A stretch of DNA of 23,016 nt from Spartobacteria bacterium (GTDB lineage Bacteria > Verrucomicrobiota > Verrucomicrobiia > Chthoniobacterales > Chthoniobacteraceae), in assembly GCA_025355595.1 (NCBI GenBank), contig JANXZI010000789.1:1-23016 (forward strand), written 5' to 3'. The number at the start of each line of letters is the position of its first letter. Positions within the stretch are counted from its first letter, which is position 1. Shown piece after piece: positions 6,086-13,600 of this stretch. Both the position numbers and the translations under genes were made by a program. The notes beneath the pieces are model-generated. The model saw only the letters and a program-made list of their open reading frames with translations. It ran no database searches and had not been told where the DNA came from.

Positions 6086-7438
6086 ATGCTCAATGTCATC
6101 TGGCTCGCCATCGTGCTCACCGCCGTGCTCGTCGGCGGCTTCAGCGGGCGGCTGGAGCAGATGACCGAGGGCGCATTCGCTACCGCCGCGGATGCCGTGA
6201 TGAAAATCGCGCTACCGCTCGTGGGGCTCATGGCGATCTGGCTCGGCATCATGCGCCTCGCGGAGCGCGCGGGCTTCGTGCAACTCCTCGCGCGTGCGCT
6301 GCGTCCGGTGATGCGCCGGCTTTTTCCCGACGTGCCCGCCGAGCACCCCGCGATGGGCGCGATGGTGATGAACATGTCCGCCAACATGCTCGGGCTCGGA
6401 AACGCCGCGACGCCGCTCGGCCTGCGCGCGATGGCGCTGCTGCAAAAGCTGAACCCGCACCCGACCGTCGCGAGCAACGCCATGGTGACCTTTCTCGCTG
6501 TGAACACCGCGAGCCTGCAACTCATCCCGACCACCGCGATCAGCATCCTCGCCGTGCAGGGTGGAAAAAGTCCGTCAAACATCGTTATTCCGGCGATGCT
6601 CGCGACGGCGATCGCGATGACGTGCGGCGTCACCGCTGCGCGCCTGCTCTCGCGGCTGCGCATTTTCCGCGTCCAGCCCGACCCCGCCGCAGCCGGGCCG
6701 ACGAGCGCCGCACCCGATGTGGAGATCGCCGTGGAGAAACTCGAGCCGCGACCTTTCACGGCGGCAGGACGCTGGATGCTGGCGATCTTTCTCCTCGCGT
6801 TCGTGTGGATGCTCTTCGCGCTCGTGTGGCCGGCGAGTGCCGACGCGCTTCCGGCGATGCTCGGTGCGAAATGGCGGCACGCGGTTTTTTGGCCGGACAT
6901 CGGCACCGGTCTGCGCATGCTGCGCGCGCTCTCGATGCTCGCGGTTCCGTTCCTGCTCGCCTTCATCCCGCTCGCCGCCTCGCTGCGTGGAGTGAAAGTG
7001 TATGAGCAGTTCTGCGAAGGCGCGAAGGAAGCATTCGGCACGGCGCAGCGGATCATCCCCTTCCTCGTCGCGATGCTCGTCGCGATCCGCCTGCTGCGCG
7101 ATGCGGGAGTCGTGCAGGCGGTGACCGGGATGCTGCGAAGCCCGCTCGAATTCATCGGCTTCCCGCCGGATCTGCTGTCGCTCGCGGCGATGCGCCCACT
7201 GAGCGGCAGCGCCTCGCAGGGAATCTTTGTGGACCTCGTGAAGACGCACGGCGCGGACTCGATGATCGCGCGCATGGCCGCGACGATCTACGGCAGCACG
7301 GAGACGACCTTCTACGTGCTCGCGGTGTACTTCGGCAGCATCGGCATCCGCCAGACGCGCCACGCCGTCGCCGTCGGGCTGACGGCTGACCTCATCGCGA
7401 CCGCCGCCGCGATCGCCGCGTGCCGGTTGCTGCTGTGA
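6086..7438 (+). CDS. SpmA-SpmB fusion, nucleoside-recognition-domain membrane protein
   Basis: This integral membrane protein has 450 residues and joins the two halves that are separate proteins (SpmA and SpmB, spore maturation) in Bacillus. The SpmA half, about residues 1-190, contains the signature MNMSANMLGLGNAATPLGL at 95-113. A linker rich in Pro and Ala (about 197-225) and a hydrophobic segment at about 230-250 follow. The SpmB half, about 300-450, shows RPLSGSASQG at 370-379 and GSTETTFYVLAVYFGSIGI at 403-421. In Bacillus these proteins affect spore core dehydration; in non-sporulating bacteria the substrate is unknown and a transport role is only inferred. The ATG at 6086 directly follows the repeat region; no good Shine-Dalgarno is seen. 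It converges with the PstS-like gene, 22 bp between stops. Confidence 0.9.
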   Translation: MLNVIWLAIVLTAVLVGGFSGRLEQMTEGAFATAADAVMKIALPLVGLMAIWLGIMRLAERAGFVQLLARALRPVMRRLFPDVPAEHPAMGAMVMNMSANMLGLGNAATPLGLRAMALLQKLNPHPTVASNAMVTFLAVNTASLQLIPTTAISILAVQGGKSPSNIVIPAMLATAIAMTCGVTAARLLSRLRIFRVQPDPAAAGPTSAAPDVEIAVEKLEPRPFTAAGRWMLAIFLLAFVWMLFALVWPASADALPAMLGAKWRHAVFWPDIGTGLRMLRALSMLAVPFLLAFIPLAASLRGVKVYEQFCEGAKEAFGTAQRIIPFLVAMLVAIRLLRDAGVVQAVTGMLRSPLEFIGFPPDLLSLAAMRPLSGSASQGIFVDLVKTHGADSMIARMAATIYGSTETTFYVLAVYFGSIGIRQTRHAVAVGLTADLIATAAAIAACRLLL

Positions 7439-7460
7439 GGCTCGGACGCAGAGGGCGCGG

Positions 7461-8333
7461 CTACTTCTCCGCGAGATCCGCATTGGAAAGATGCCCGGTC
7501 TTTTTCAGGAACGACTGTCCTTCCGGCCCGAGCATGAACTCGACAAAGCGCCGCACTTTCCCGGCGGGCTTGCGTGGAGTCGCGATCACGAGCGGCCGCG
7601 CGAGCTCGTATTTGCCTGCTGCGATGTTCTTCCCCGTCGGCTCGATCACCGTTCCATCCGCGAGCCGGATGCCGAGCGCGTGGATCGCGGCGGGCCTCGG
7701 CGCGGCGAATTCCAGCACACTGATCGAGCCGCCGTTGAATTCCACGGCGCTCGTCACGTCGCTCGGCTCGACGAGGATCTCGGCCCCGCTCGGCGGCGCT
7801 TTGCGGATGTCGCCGTACAGGAAAAACATCAGCATCTCCCACGAACTCGTCCGCACATCGCGGTTGTAGAATACGAGCTTGCGATCCGGCCCGCCGAGCG
7901 CCTTCCAGTTTGGCACGCGGCCCTCGTAGATGTCGCGGAACTGATCCTTCGTGAGCGAATGGACTCCGCCGTCCCACACCTGCGGCGGGACGACGATGAG
8001 CAGCGCCTGCGCGCCGAATCGCGACTCGTGGAAAACCTTGTCCGGCCAGGCCGCGTGCTCCTGCGGTACGATCTTCCTGCTCAGCAGCGCGACCTCCGCG
8101 ATATCCTCGCCGATGGCCGCGATGGCGCCGCTGCTCCCGCTCTCGGTCACAATGCGGAATTCCAACCCCGTGTCCTTTTTGATCTGCTCCGCCGCCGCGT
8201 TCACGGGCTCAGCGGCGACCTGCGCGCCGCGGATCGAGATCAGCTCATCCGCACGTGCATGCACGGGGATCGCGATCGCTGCGAGCAGGCTGGCGGTGAT
8301 TTGCTTCAGGCGCATCTGGACTGGGACTGTCAT
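7461..8333 (-). CDS. PstS-like periplasmic substrate-binding protein
   Basis: This is a 290-residue secreted binding protein of the phosphate/PstS-like type. The ATG at 8333 is chosen because GGAAAG lies about 4 bp upstream, the only clear Shine-Dalgarno-like site in the window; an upstream ATG at 8363 would add 10 residues. The signal peptide spans about residues 1-28 and ends in an ARA cleavage site. PstS-like features are the ESGSSGAIAAIGEDIAEVALLSR region (given here by its key part GSSGAI), LTKDQFRDIYEGRVPNW, NRDVRTSSWEMLMFF, and a C-terminal FVEFMLGPEGQSFLKKTGHL. No transporter permease or ATPase genes (pstCAB) are adjacent, so it may be an orphan binding or sensing protein. The TPR gene ends 42 bp upstream on the same strand, which suggests co-transcription. 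Phosphate as the ligand is inferred from family likeness only. Confidence 0.85.
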   Translation of the reverse strand: MTVPVQMRLKQITASLLAAIAIPVHARADELISIRGAQVAAEPVNAAAEQIKKDTGLEFRIVTESGSSGAIAAIGEDIAEVALLSRKIVPQEHAAWPDKVFHESRFGAQALLIVVPPQVWDGGVHSLTKDQFRDIYEGRVPNWKALGGPDRKLVFYNRDVRTSSWEMLMFFLYGDIRKAPPSGAEILVEPSDVTSAVEFNGGSISVLEFAAPRPAAIHALGIRLADGTVIEPTGKNIAAGKYELARPLVIATPRKPAGKVRRFVEFMLGPEGQSFLKKTGHLSNADLAEK

Positions 8334-8375
8334 CACTTTCCGCAGGGCGACCGCATTTGGCAAACGATCCCCGCG

Positions 8376-9521
8376 TCACTTCAGCCCGGCGCGTTCGCGG
8401 ATGGTCGCGATTCGCTCCTCGGCAAATTTCCGTTTCTCCGCGGGCAGCAGCGGATCCGCGACCGCGCGGCGCAGGTGTTCGAGCGCGAGCGGCGCGTGAT
8501 CGGCGCTGTTGATCGCCTCGAAGGCGTGTGCCTCTCCGAGGTAAAATTCGTATTCCGCGGCGGGCCGCCCGTCGTCGCGCGCCAGGGTGATGAGGCGCTG
8601 GAGTGCCTCGATCTCGTCCGGGATTTCCTGCGCCTCGTGGGCGAGTTGCGCGTGCTGCCAGAGCCGCACGGGCTCCTCGGGCAGCAGTGTGTTCAACCGC
8701 TTGGAAAAGAGGTAGGCGTCCTTGTGGTGCTTCGTCGCGTGCATCGCCACGATCTTCGCGGCGAGCGCGGGAAGGGACTCCGCATCCCTCGCCAGCGCCC
8801 TGTCGGCAAACGACTCCGCCTCGACCCATCGGCCGATGGAAATCTGGTAACCCGCCAATCCGCTGAGCACGTCAATCGAGCGGCTGTCGAGCGAGTTTGC
8901 CTCGTCGAGCCAGCGCTTCGCCACGTCCGGCTGCCGGATGGCGAGCATCTTTCCCGCAGCCATCGCGAGGAATGTCGCATGATCGCGCGCGCGGATTTTT
9001 CCGAGCCGCGCACGCACGGGTTCGCCATCGGACGGCTGCCACACGCGGGCCGCGTCGCGCTTGAAAATGTAGGCCCAGTGATCGAGGTACACGAGGCGGA
9101 AGTCGCGCTTCTCCGGCTCAGGATCGAGGAGATGATCGAGGAGCCGCTGGTAATTGCTCGGCTCACCCACGAGCACGAGCGTATCGAAGCGGAACTGCCG
9201 ATCGAGCTGCCGGAACAGCTTCGGGTTCTGCGGCGCCTGAATGAATGCGCGCCGCCGCGCACTTGCGGGATCGCGATCCTCCGCGGTGAGCAGTTCGGGC
9301 CGCAGTTTCTCCAGCCAGGTCAGCGCGATGCCATTGAAGTAGAGCGAGCGCCCGTTCACTGCTTCGCACGCGAGCCGCGGAGTCGTGATCACCGGTGGAG
9401 GCGGAAAAATCCACGTCTCGATCTCCGGCCACTTCCACACGCCGCCGGACACCGCCGCCGCGAACAGCACGAGGAAAAGGATTTTCCGCCGCGCGGATTT
9501 TGAAAGTTTCGGGAATGCCAT
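8376..9521 (-). CDS. Membrane-anchored TPR-repeat protein
   Basis: The protein has 381 residues. A basic N-terminus (KLSKSARRK) precedes a single hydrophobic segment at about residues 14-31, so the bulk is probably outside the cytoplasmic membrane. Residues about 45-165 form a domain I do not recognise (it includes FDTLVLVGEPSNYQRLLDHL and LDHWAYIFKR). Residues about 170-381 are helical and TPR-like, with alternating motifs such as DVAKRWLDEANSLDSRS, GRWVEAESFADRALARD and ALEHLRRAVADPLLPAE. TPR arrays mediate protein-protein contacts; the partner is unknown. It precedes the PstS-like gene by 42 bp on the same strand and the two may form an operon. The ATG at 9521 has no Shine-Dalgarno. A related layout may exist at the end of larger verrucomicrobial membrane proteins, but this is not certain. 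Confidence 0.8.
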   Translation of the reverse strand: MAFPKLSKSARRKILFLVLFAAAVSGGVWKWPEIETWIFPPPPVITTPRLACEAVNGRSLYFNGIALTWLEKLRPELLTAEDRDPASARRRAFIQAPQNPKLFRQLDRQFRFDTLVLVGEPSNYQRLLDHLLDPEPEKRDFRLVYLDHWAYIFKRDAARVWQPSDGEPVRARLGKIRARDHATFLAMAAGKMLAIRQPDVAKRWLDEANSLDSRSIDVLSGLAGYQISIGRWVEAESFADRALARDAESLPALAAKIVAMHATKHHKDAYLFSKRLNTLLPEEPVRLWQHAQLAHEAQEIPDEIEALQRLITLARDDGRPAAEYEFYLGEAHAFEAINSADHAPLALEHLRRAVADPLLPAEKRKFAEERIATIRERAGLK

Positions 9522-9644
9522 CGTGAACGCGGAGGGTAGCGGCTTTTGCCGCCAGTGTCATTTGAAGGAGTGGGCGGCTTACTTCGTTTCCCGCTTGCGT
9601 CACGCGGCACCGTGCCTTAGTTGCACCGCTCCTTTGGCAAGACC
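9522..9644. other. Intergenic spacer between the TPR gene and tRNA-Lys
   Basis: These 123 bp contain a small stem GCGGC/GCCGC with a TTTT loop at 9539-9552, and presumably the tRNA promoter. No confident -35/-10 pair was recognised and there is no gene. Confidence 0.35.
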
Positions 9645-9716
9645 GGGTCGGTAGCTCAATGGTAGAGCAGCGCCCTTTTAAGGCGTTGGTTGCGAGTTCG
9701 AGTCTCGCCCGACCCA
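9645..9716 (+). tRNA. tRNA-Lys (anticodon UUU)
   Basis: All arms fold by hand: acceptor GGGTCGG/CCGACCC, D stem GCTC/GAGC, anticodon stem GCGCC/GGCGT with loop CTTTTAA (anticodon TTT), five-base variable loop, T stem GCGAG/CTCGC with loop TTCGAGT, and discriminator A at 9716. The 3' CCA is not encoded and must be added enzymatically. UUU reads AAA and, by wobble, AAG lysine codons. The gene stands alone between two minus-strand genes. Confidence 0.97.
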
Positions 9717-9717
9717 C

Positions 9718-9742
9718 TGCCGGTTTCGCCCTGAAACCGGCA
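9718..9742 (+). terminator. Perfect 10-bp hairpin directly after tRNA-Lys
   Basis: The stem TGCCGGTTTC/GAAACCGGCA with a 5-nt loop (GCCCT) begins 2 nt after the tRNA discriminator base. Its position fits a terminator or an end-processing signal for the tRNA transcript. It has no T-tract after the stem, so a classical intrinsic terminator is not proven. It also lies 33 bp beyond the stop of the minus-strand hydrolase and could serve that gene in the other direction. Confidence 0.5.
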
Positions 9743-9774
9743 TGGATGCAGGTGCTCCGTCCGGCTTCCCTCGT

Positions 9775-10620
9775 TCATCGCGCCGTTCGCTTTTTCTGTG
9801 CAAAAAGCCACCGCCACATTTCCGGTTCGGCGTAGGCCTTCGTCCAGCTCTCGTGGCCGACGCCCGGATACTCGGTGTATTTCGCCGTGCCTCCGGCCTT
9901 CGTGATCGCGGCGGTGATGTCGCGCGAAAAGTGCGCGGGGATCGTCCTGTCCCTCTCGCCGTGAAAGGCCCACACCGGCACCGACAGCATCAGCGGCACC
10001 TCGTTGATTCTCCACACGCCGCACACCGGCACCGCGGCAGCAAACAGCTCCGGGTGCTGCGCGATCGCGCCCCAGCTTCCGACGCCGCCCATGGATTGCC
10101 CAGTGATGTAAATGCGCGCTGGATCGATCGCCTCGGCCCGCATGATTGCGCGAATCGCCTCGATGAGCAGCGGCAGCTTCTGCGGCAACTGCGAGGGCGG
10201 GCCGCCATCCCGGATTACGTCCGCCTTTGCCCATGTGAACGGCCTGTCCGCCTCGGGCACCATGACGAATGCAGGATACCGCGCGCGCATCGTCTCGCGT
10301 GCGAGCACCCCGCTCGCCCTCGTCGTGCCGAAAGCGTCGTGCAGGCAGATCACGAGCGGAAATTTTTCACCCGGTCTCGCATTGAGCGGCGCGAGCCAGC
10401 CGTAATTCAGCGTGACGCCGCCCGCGCCCTTGAATGCACCCCGCGCGTAGTCCGGCTCGTAGCGCGGATTCCGCGAGCCTTCCGCGCCGGAGGAAATGCC
10501 CGCGAGCAACGCGCATAGCATCAGGGCGCAGAGCGCTCGCGGGATGCGCTGTCGGAGTGTCGCGGATGTCACGATGGATGCTTTCAATTTGCTGCGAGGC
10601 TCGGAAAAGATGCGCGCCAT
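9775..10620 (-). CDS. Secreted alpha/beta hydrolase (PHB depolymerase/esterase-like)
   Basis: The protein has 281 residues and is probably exported: a long basic N-terminus precedes a hydrophobic stretch at about residues 27-42 and a likely cleavage near GISSGA. The fold is alpha/beta hydrolase of the LpqC/polyhydroxybutyrate-depolymerase or prolyl-oligopeptidase-like type. The expected triad is S176 in the nucleophile elbow GQSMGG, D224 in HGERD and H256 in GVGHESW. The oxyanion region is probably ICLHDAFG at 91-98. The substrate could be an ester (polyester or acylated sugar) and cannot be fixed from sequence. It starts 18 bp after the stop of the giant protease gene on the same strand, so they may share a transcript. 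The ATG at 10620 lacks a Shine-Dalgarno; a shorter start would remove the signal peptide. Confidence 0.85.
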   Translation of the reverse strand: MARIFSEPRSKLKASIVTSATLRQRIPRALCALMLCALLAGISSGAEGSRNPRYEPDYARGAFKGAGGVTLNYGWLAPLNARPGEKFPLVICLHDAFGTTRASGVLARETMRARYPAFVMVPEADRPFTWAKADVIRDGGPPSQLPQKLPLLIEAIRAIMRAEAIDPARIYITGQSMGGVGSWGAIAQHPELFAAAVPVCGVWRINEVPLMLSVPVWAFHGERDRTIPAHFSRDITAAITKAGGTAKYTEYPGVGHESWTKAYAEPEMWRWLFAQKKRTAR

Positions 10621-10638
10621 TCTTGTAAGTGCTGCTGC

Positions 10639-13600
10639 CTACGGCTTGACGATCCGCAGGCGCATGTAGCGGGCGGTGCCGGGCGCTACGGGCTGGCTGT
10701 CGCGGACGATGAGTTGTGCCGATGTGTTGCTCTCGGTCACGAGGCCCGCGCTGCTCCAGGTCGGCGGATCGGTGAGCGTGCTGGTGGCTTCGACGATGTA
10801 TTGGATTTCAGTCGCGTTCGGATTTTTCGACACCGTCATTCGTAAATATTTGGCGGAGGCGATTGGTTCGAGATCGCTCGTGAGCGGCGAGGCACCCGCG
10901 AGGTTCGGGTTCGTGCCGAGGGCGTATTCCGCGAGGTTGCTCCAGCCGTCGTGATCGGTGTCCGTCTGATCGTCGGCAAAGGCCGGGTTCGTCCAATTCG
11001 CGCCGAACTGCTGCCACGCCCAGATGTCGTACGGCTTCAGGAATCCGTTGAACGCAATGTCGCGGAACGTCTCGGCGGAGGAGTCATTCGCGCGCAGCCG
11101 CAGGACATACGTGCCGATGGCCCCCACCGTGGCAGTGGTCGCGGGCAGCGATGCATTTCCAAATGTCACGCTGCCCGGGCCGGAAACCTTGCTCCACGAA
11201 GTCGTGAGCGATGGCGGCGCAGGAAAATTATCGTCCGTCAGGCTGCCAGCGAGTGTGACCGGCGAAAGCGAATTTGCCGCGATGGTACCGGTGCCCACGA
11301 TCGGTGCCCTGTTCATCGGCACGATGTTGAGGCTCGTGAAGGTCGCCGTGTTCAGGACTGAACCGCCGCCGGCATTGTCCACCGCGAGGCCGGCGAGCAC
11401 CGCCGTGCTCATGATGACGGTCTGCGGCTGGCCGATCTGGATCCACACGCCGGGGCTGCCGCCGGAGTCCGGCGCGTGGTACGCGGTGACGTTATTTCCC
11501 TCGCGCACGAGGCGCATCCAGCGGGTGGTCTGCGTGAAACTCGGTACGCCGCCGCCGCTGCCGCCCGCGTAGTTGCGCCAGAGGTAGCCGCTGAATGAAC
11601 TCGTCGGGATCCGTCCCAGGAACACGTAGCCGCCGCTGTCCATGCTCTCGCGGATCATGATTCCGGAAAGAGCATTCAGCGCGCCGGAGGTGGCGGACGC
11701 GAGCTTCGCCGTGATCACGAAATCGCCGAAGTACTGCTGCCCGACGAAATGTCCGCCGCTGTCGAGCGAGCCGCTTGCGGAGATCGTCCACGTCCCGGTG
11801 CCGCTGTTGAACGAATCGGTGCCCGTCGTGGGATTGCTCGTGCCGCCGTCTTCCGCGAGCAGCGCGCCGCCGGCGCTCACCGCGGGTGTCGGCGTCACGT
11901 TGTCAAAGACCGCAGTCGCCGCGTTCGCCGTGCTCGTGCCCGTGGCGGTGATGCCGATGTTTGCAATCGTGTCCATCGGGATCGCGGTCGTCGCGCCGAT
12001 CTGCATCCACGAGCCCGGCGATCCCGAGGCATCGGCGGCATAGGACGCAGTGATGTTGTTCGTCGTCGCGTCGCGATCCAGTTTCAGCCACACGGGCAAA
12101 GTCACGCCCGCGAGCGTGGTGACGCTGTCTGTGGCGCTGGATGTCGTGCGCGTGCGAAACTGCAACCCGGTCCCGGGCACGTAGCCGAGCACCGCGCGTC
12201 GCGAGCCGCGGAATTCCGAGTCACGCATCGTCACGCCTGCGAGCGGCGCGCTCGCAGGGCCCGTCACGCTCGTGAGTCGCGCAAGGATCGTGGAATTTCC
12301 GGATGCCGGCCGCACCACCACATGCGCGCCGTCTGTCGAGCCCGTGTAGCCCGCGCCCATGCCGGTGAGAGTGTACGCGCTGTTCAAAAACCACGACTGC
12401 CCGCGCTGCGTGAGCGACGGCGTGAGGTCGTGCGCGATCCAATCCGAGGGCGCGATGGCCGCGCCGACGATCACCGTCACCTGATCGGTCACGGTGAACT
12501 GCCCGTCGCTCACGCTCACCTTCAGCAGATACACGCCGTCCGCGCCGAACGTAACCGCACTCGTCGCAGCCGCTGGTGATTCAAATATTGCCACGCCTGG
12601 CCCGCTCGACTGCGTCCACGCGTACGTGAGCGGCGAGGGCAGGCCGTCATCTGTCGCGGTGACAGCCACGATCAGCCCATGGCCGCTGGCGACGAGCGCC
12701 CCCTGCGCGGACGGGCTCGAAATGTAGATGGTCGGCGGCACGTCGTTGTCCGTGATAGTGACGGTCGCCGCGCTGTTCGCGCCGATGTCGTAGCTGCCGG
12801 TGTTCAGCGAAACGAGGACGGTCTCCGGCCCCTCGGTGAGCGCGTCGTTCACCGGCACCACATTGAGCGTCGCGACCGTCTGGTTCGCCGCAAAGCTCAC
12901 GGTGCCCGGCAGGGTCGCGTAGTCCGTCGTGTTCGTCGCCGTGCCGGAGATCGCGAGATTCACCGTGATCGCGATGCCCGTCGCGCCGCTCCGCGTGATC
13001 GTGAACTGACCCGACGCGCCGCCCTCCGCGGCATTCGGCTGGTTGGCCGTGATGTTGACGACGGGCCGGTCGTCGTCCGCGATGCTCACCGTCGCATTGC
13101 CCGGCGAGCCGACGGTGTAGTTCGCGTTGGCCGACAGCGTGACGATCACCGTTTCGACGCCCTCATTCGTCACGTCCTGCACCGGACTCACATTGATCAC
13201 CGCGCTGGCCTGCCCTGCGGAAATATTCACGCTGGTGCCGATCGCTGCGTAATCCGTGGCCGACGTCGCTGTGCCGCTCACGGCGAAATTCACCGCGAGC
13301 AATGCAGTCGTCGGCCCCGTGCGCGTCACCGTGAACTGCCCCGATGCGCCGCCCTCGACCGCGTTCGGCTGATTCGCCACGATGCTCACGACCGGCAGAT
13401 CGTCGTCCACGATCGTGAATGTATGCGTGTCCTGCGAGCCGAGCAGGCCGCTCGCGGGATTCGTGAGCGTGAGCACGACGGTGCGGTTTGCCTGCACGGT
13501 GGTGTTCGCATCGATCGTGATCGTGATCGGCAGCGCGGTGTCCCCAGCGGCGAAATTCAGCGTCCCGGCTGCGAGCGTGAAGTCCGTGCCGTTCACCGCG

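Noticed and set aside
7449..7463. GAGGGCGCGGCTAC, resembling the right arm of the hairpin at 807-832
   Set aside because: The match is short, has no partner arm, and overlaps the end of the PstS-like coding sequence, so chance is likely.
7491..9503. 670-codon open frame on the plus strand
   Set aside because: It runs antisense across both the PstS-like and TPR genes and the gap between them. Its composition is shadow-like (Arg, Glu, Leu), with no recognisable domain.
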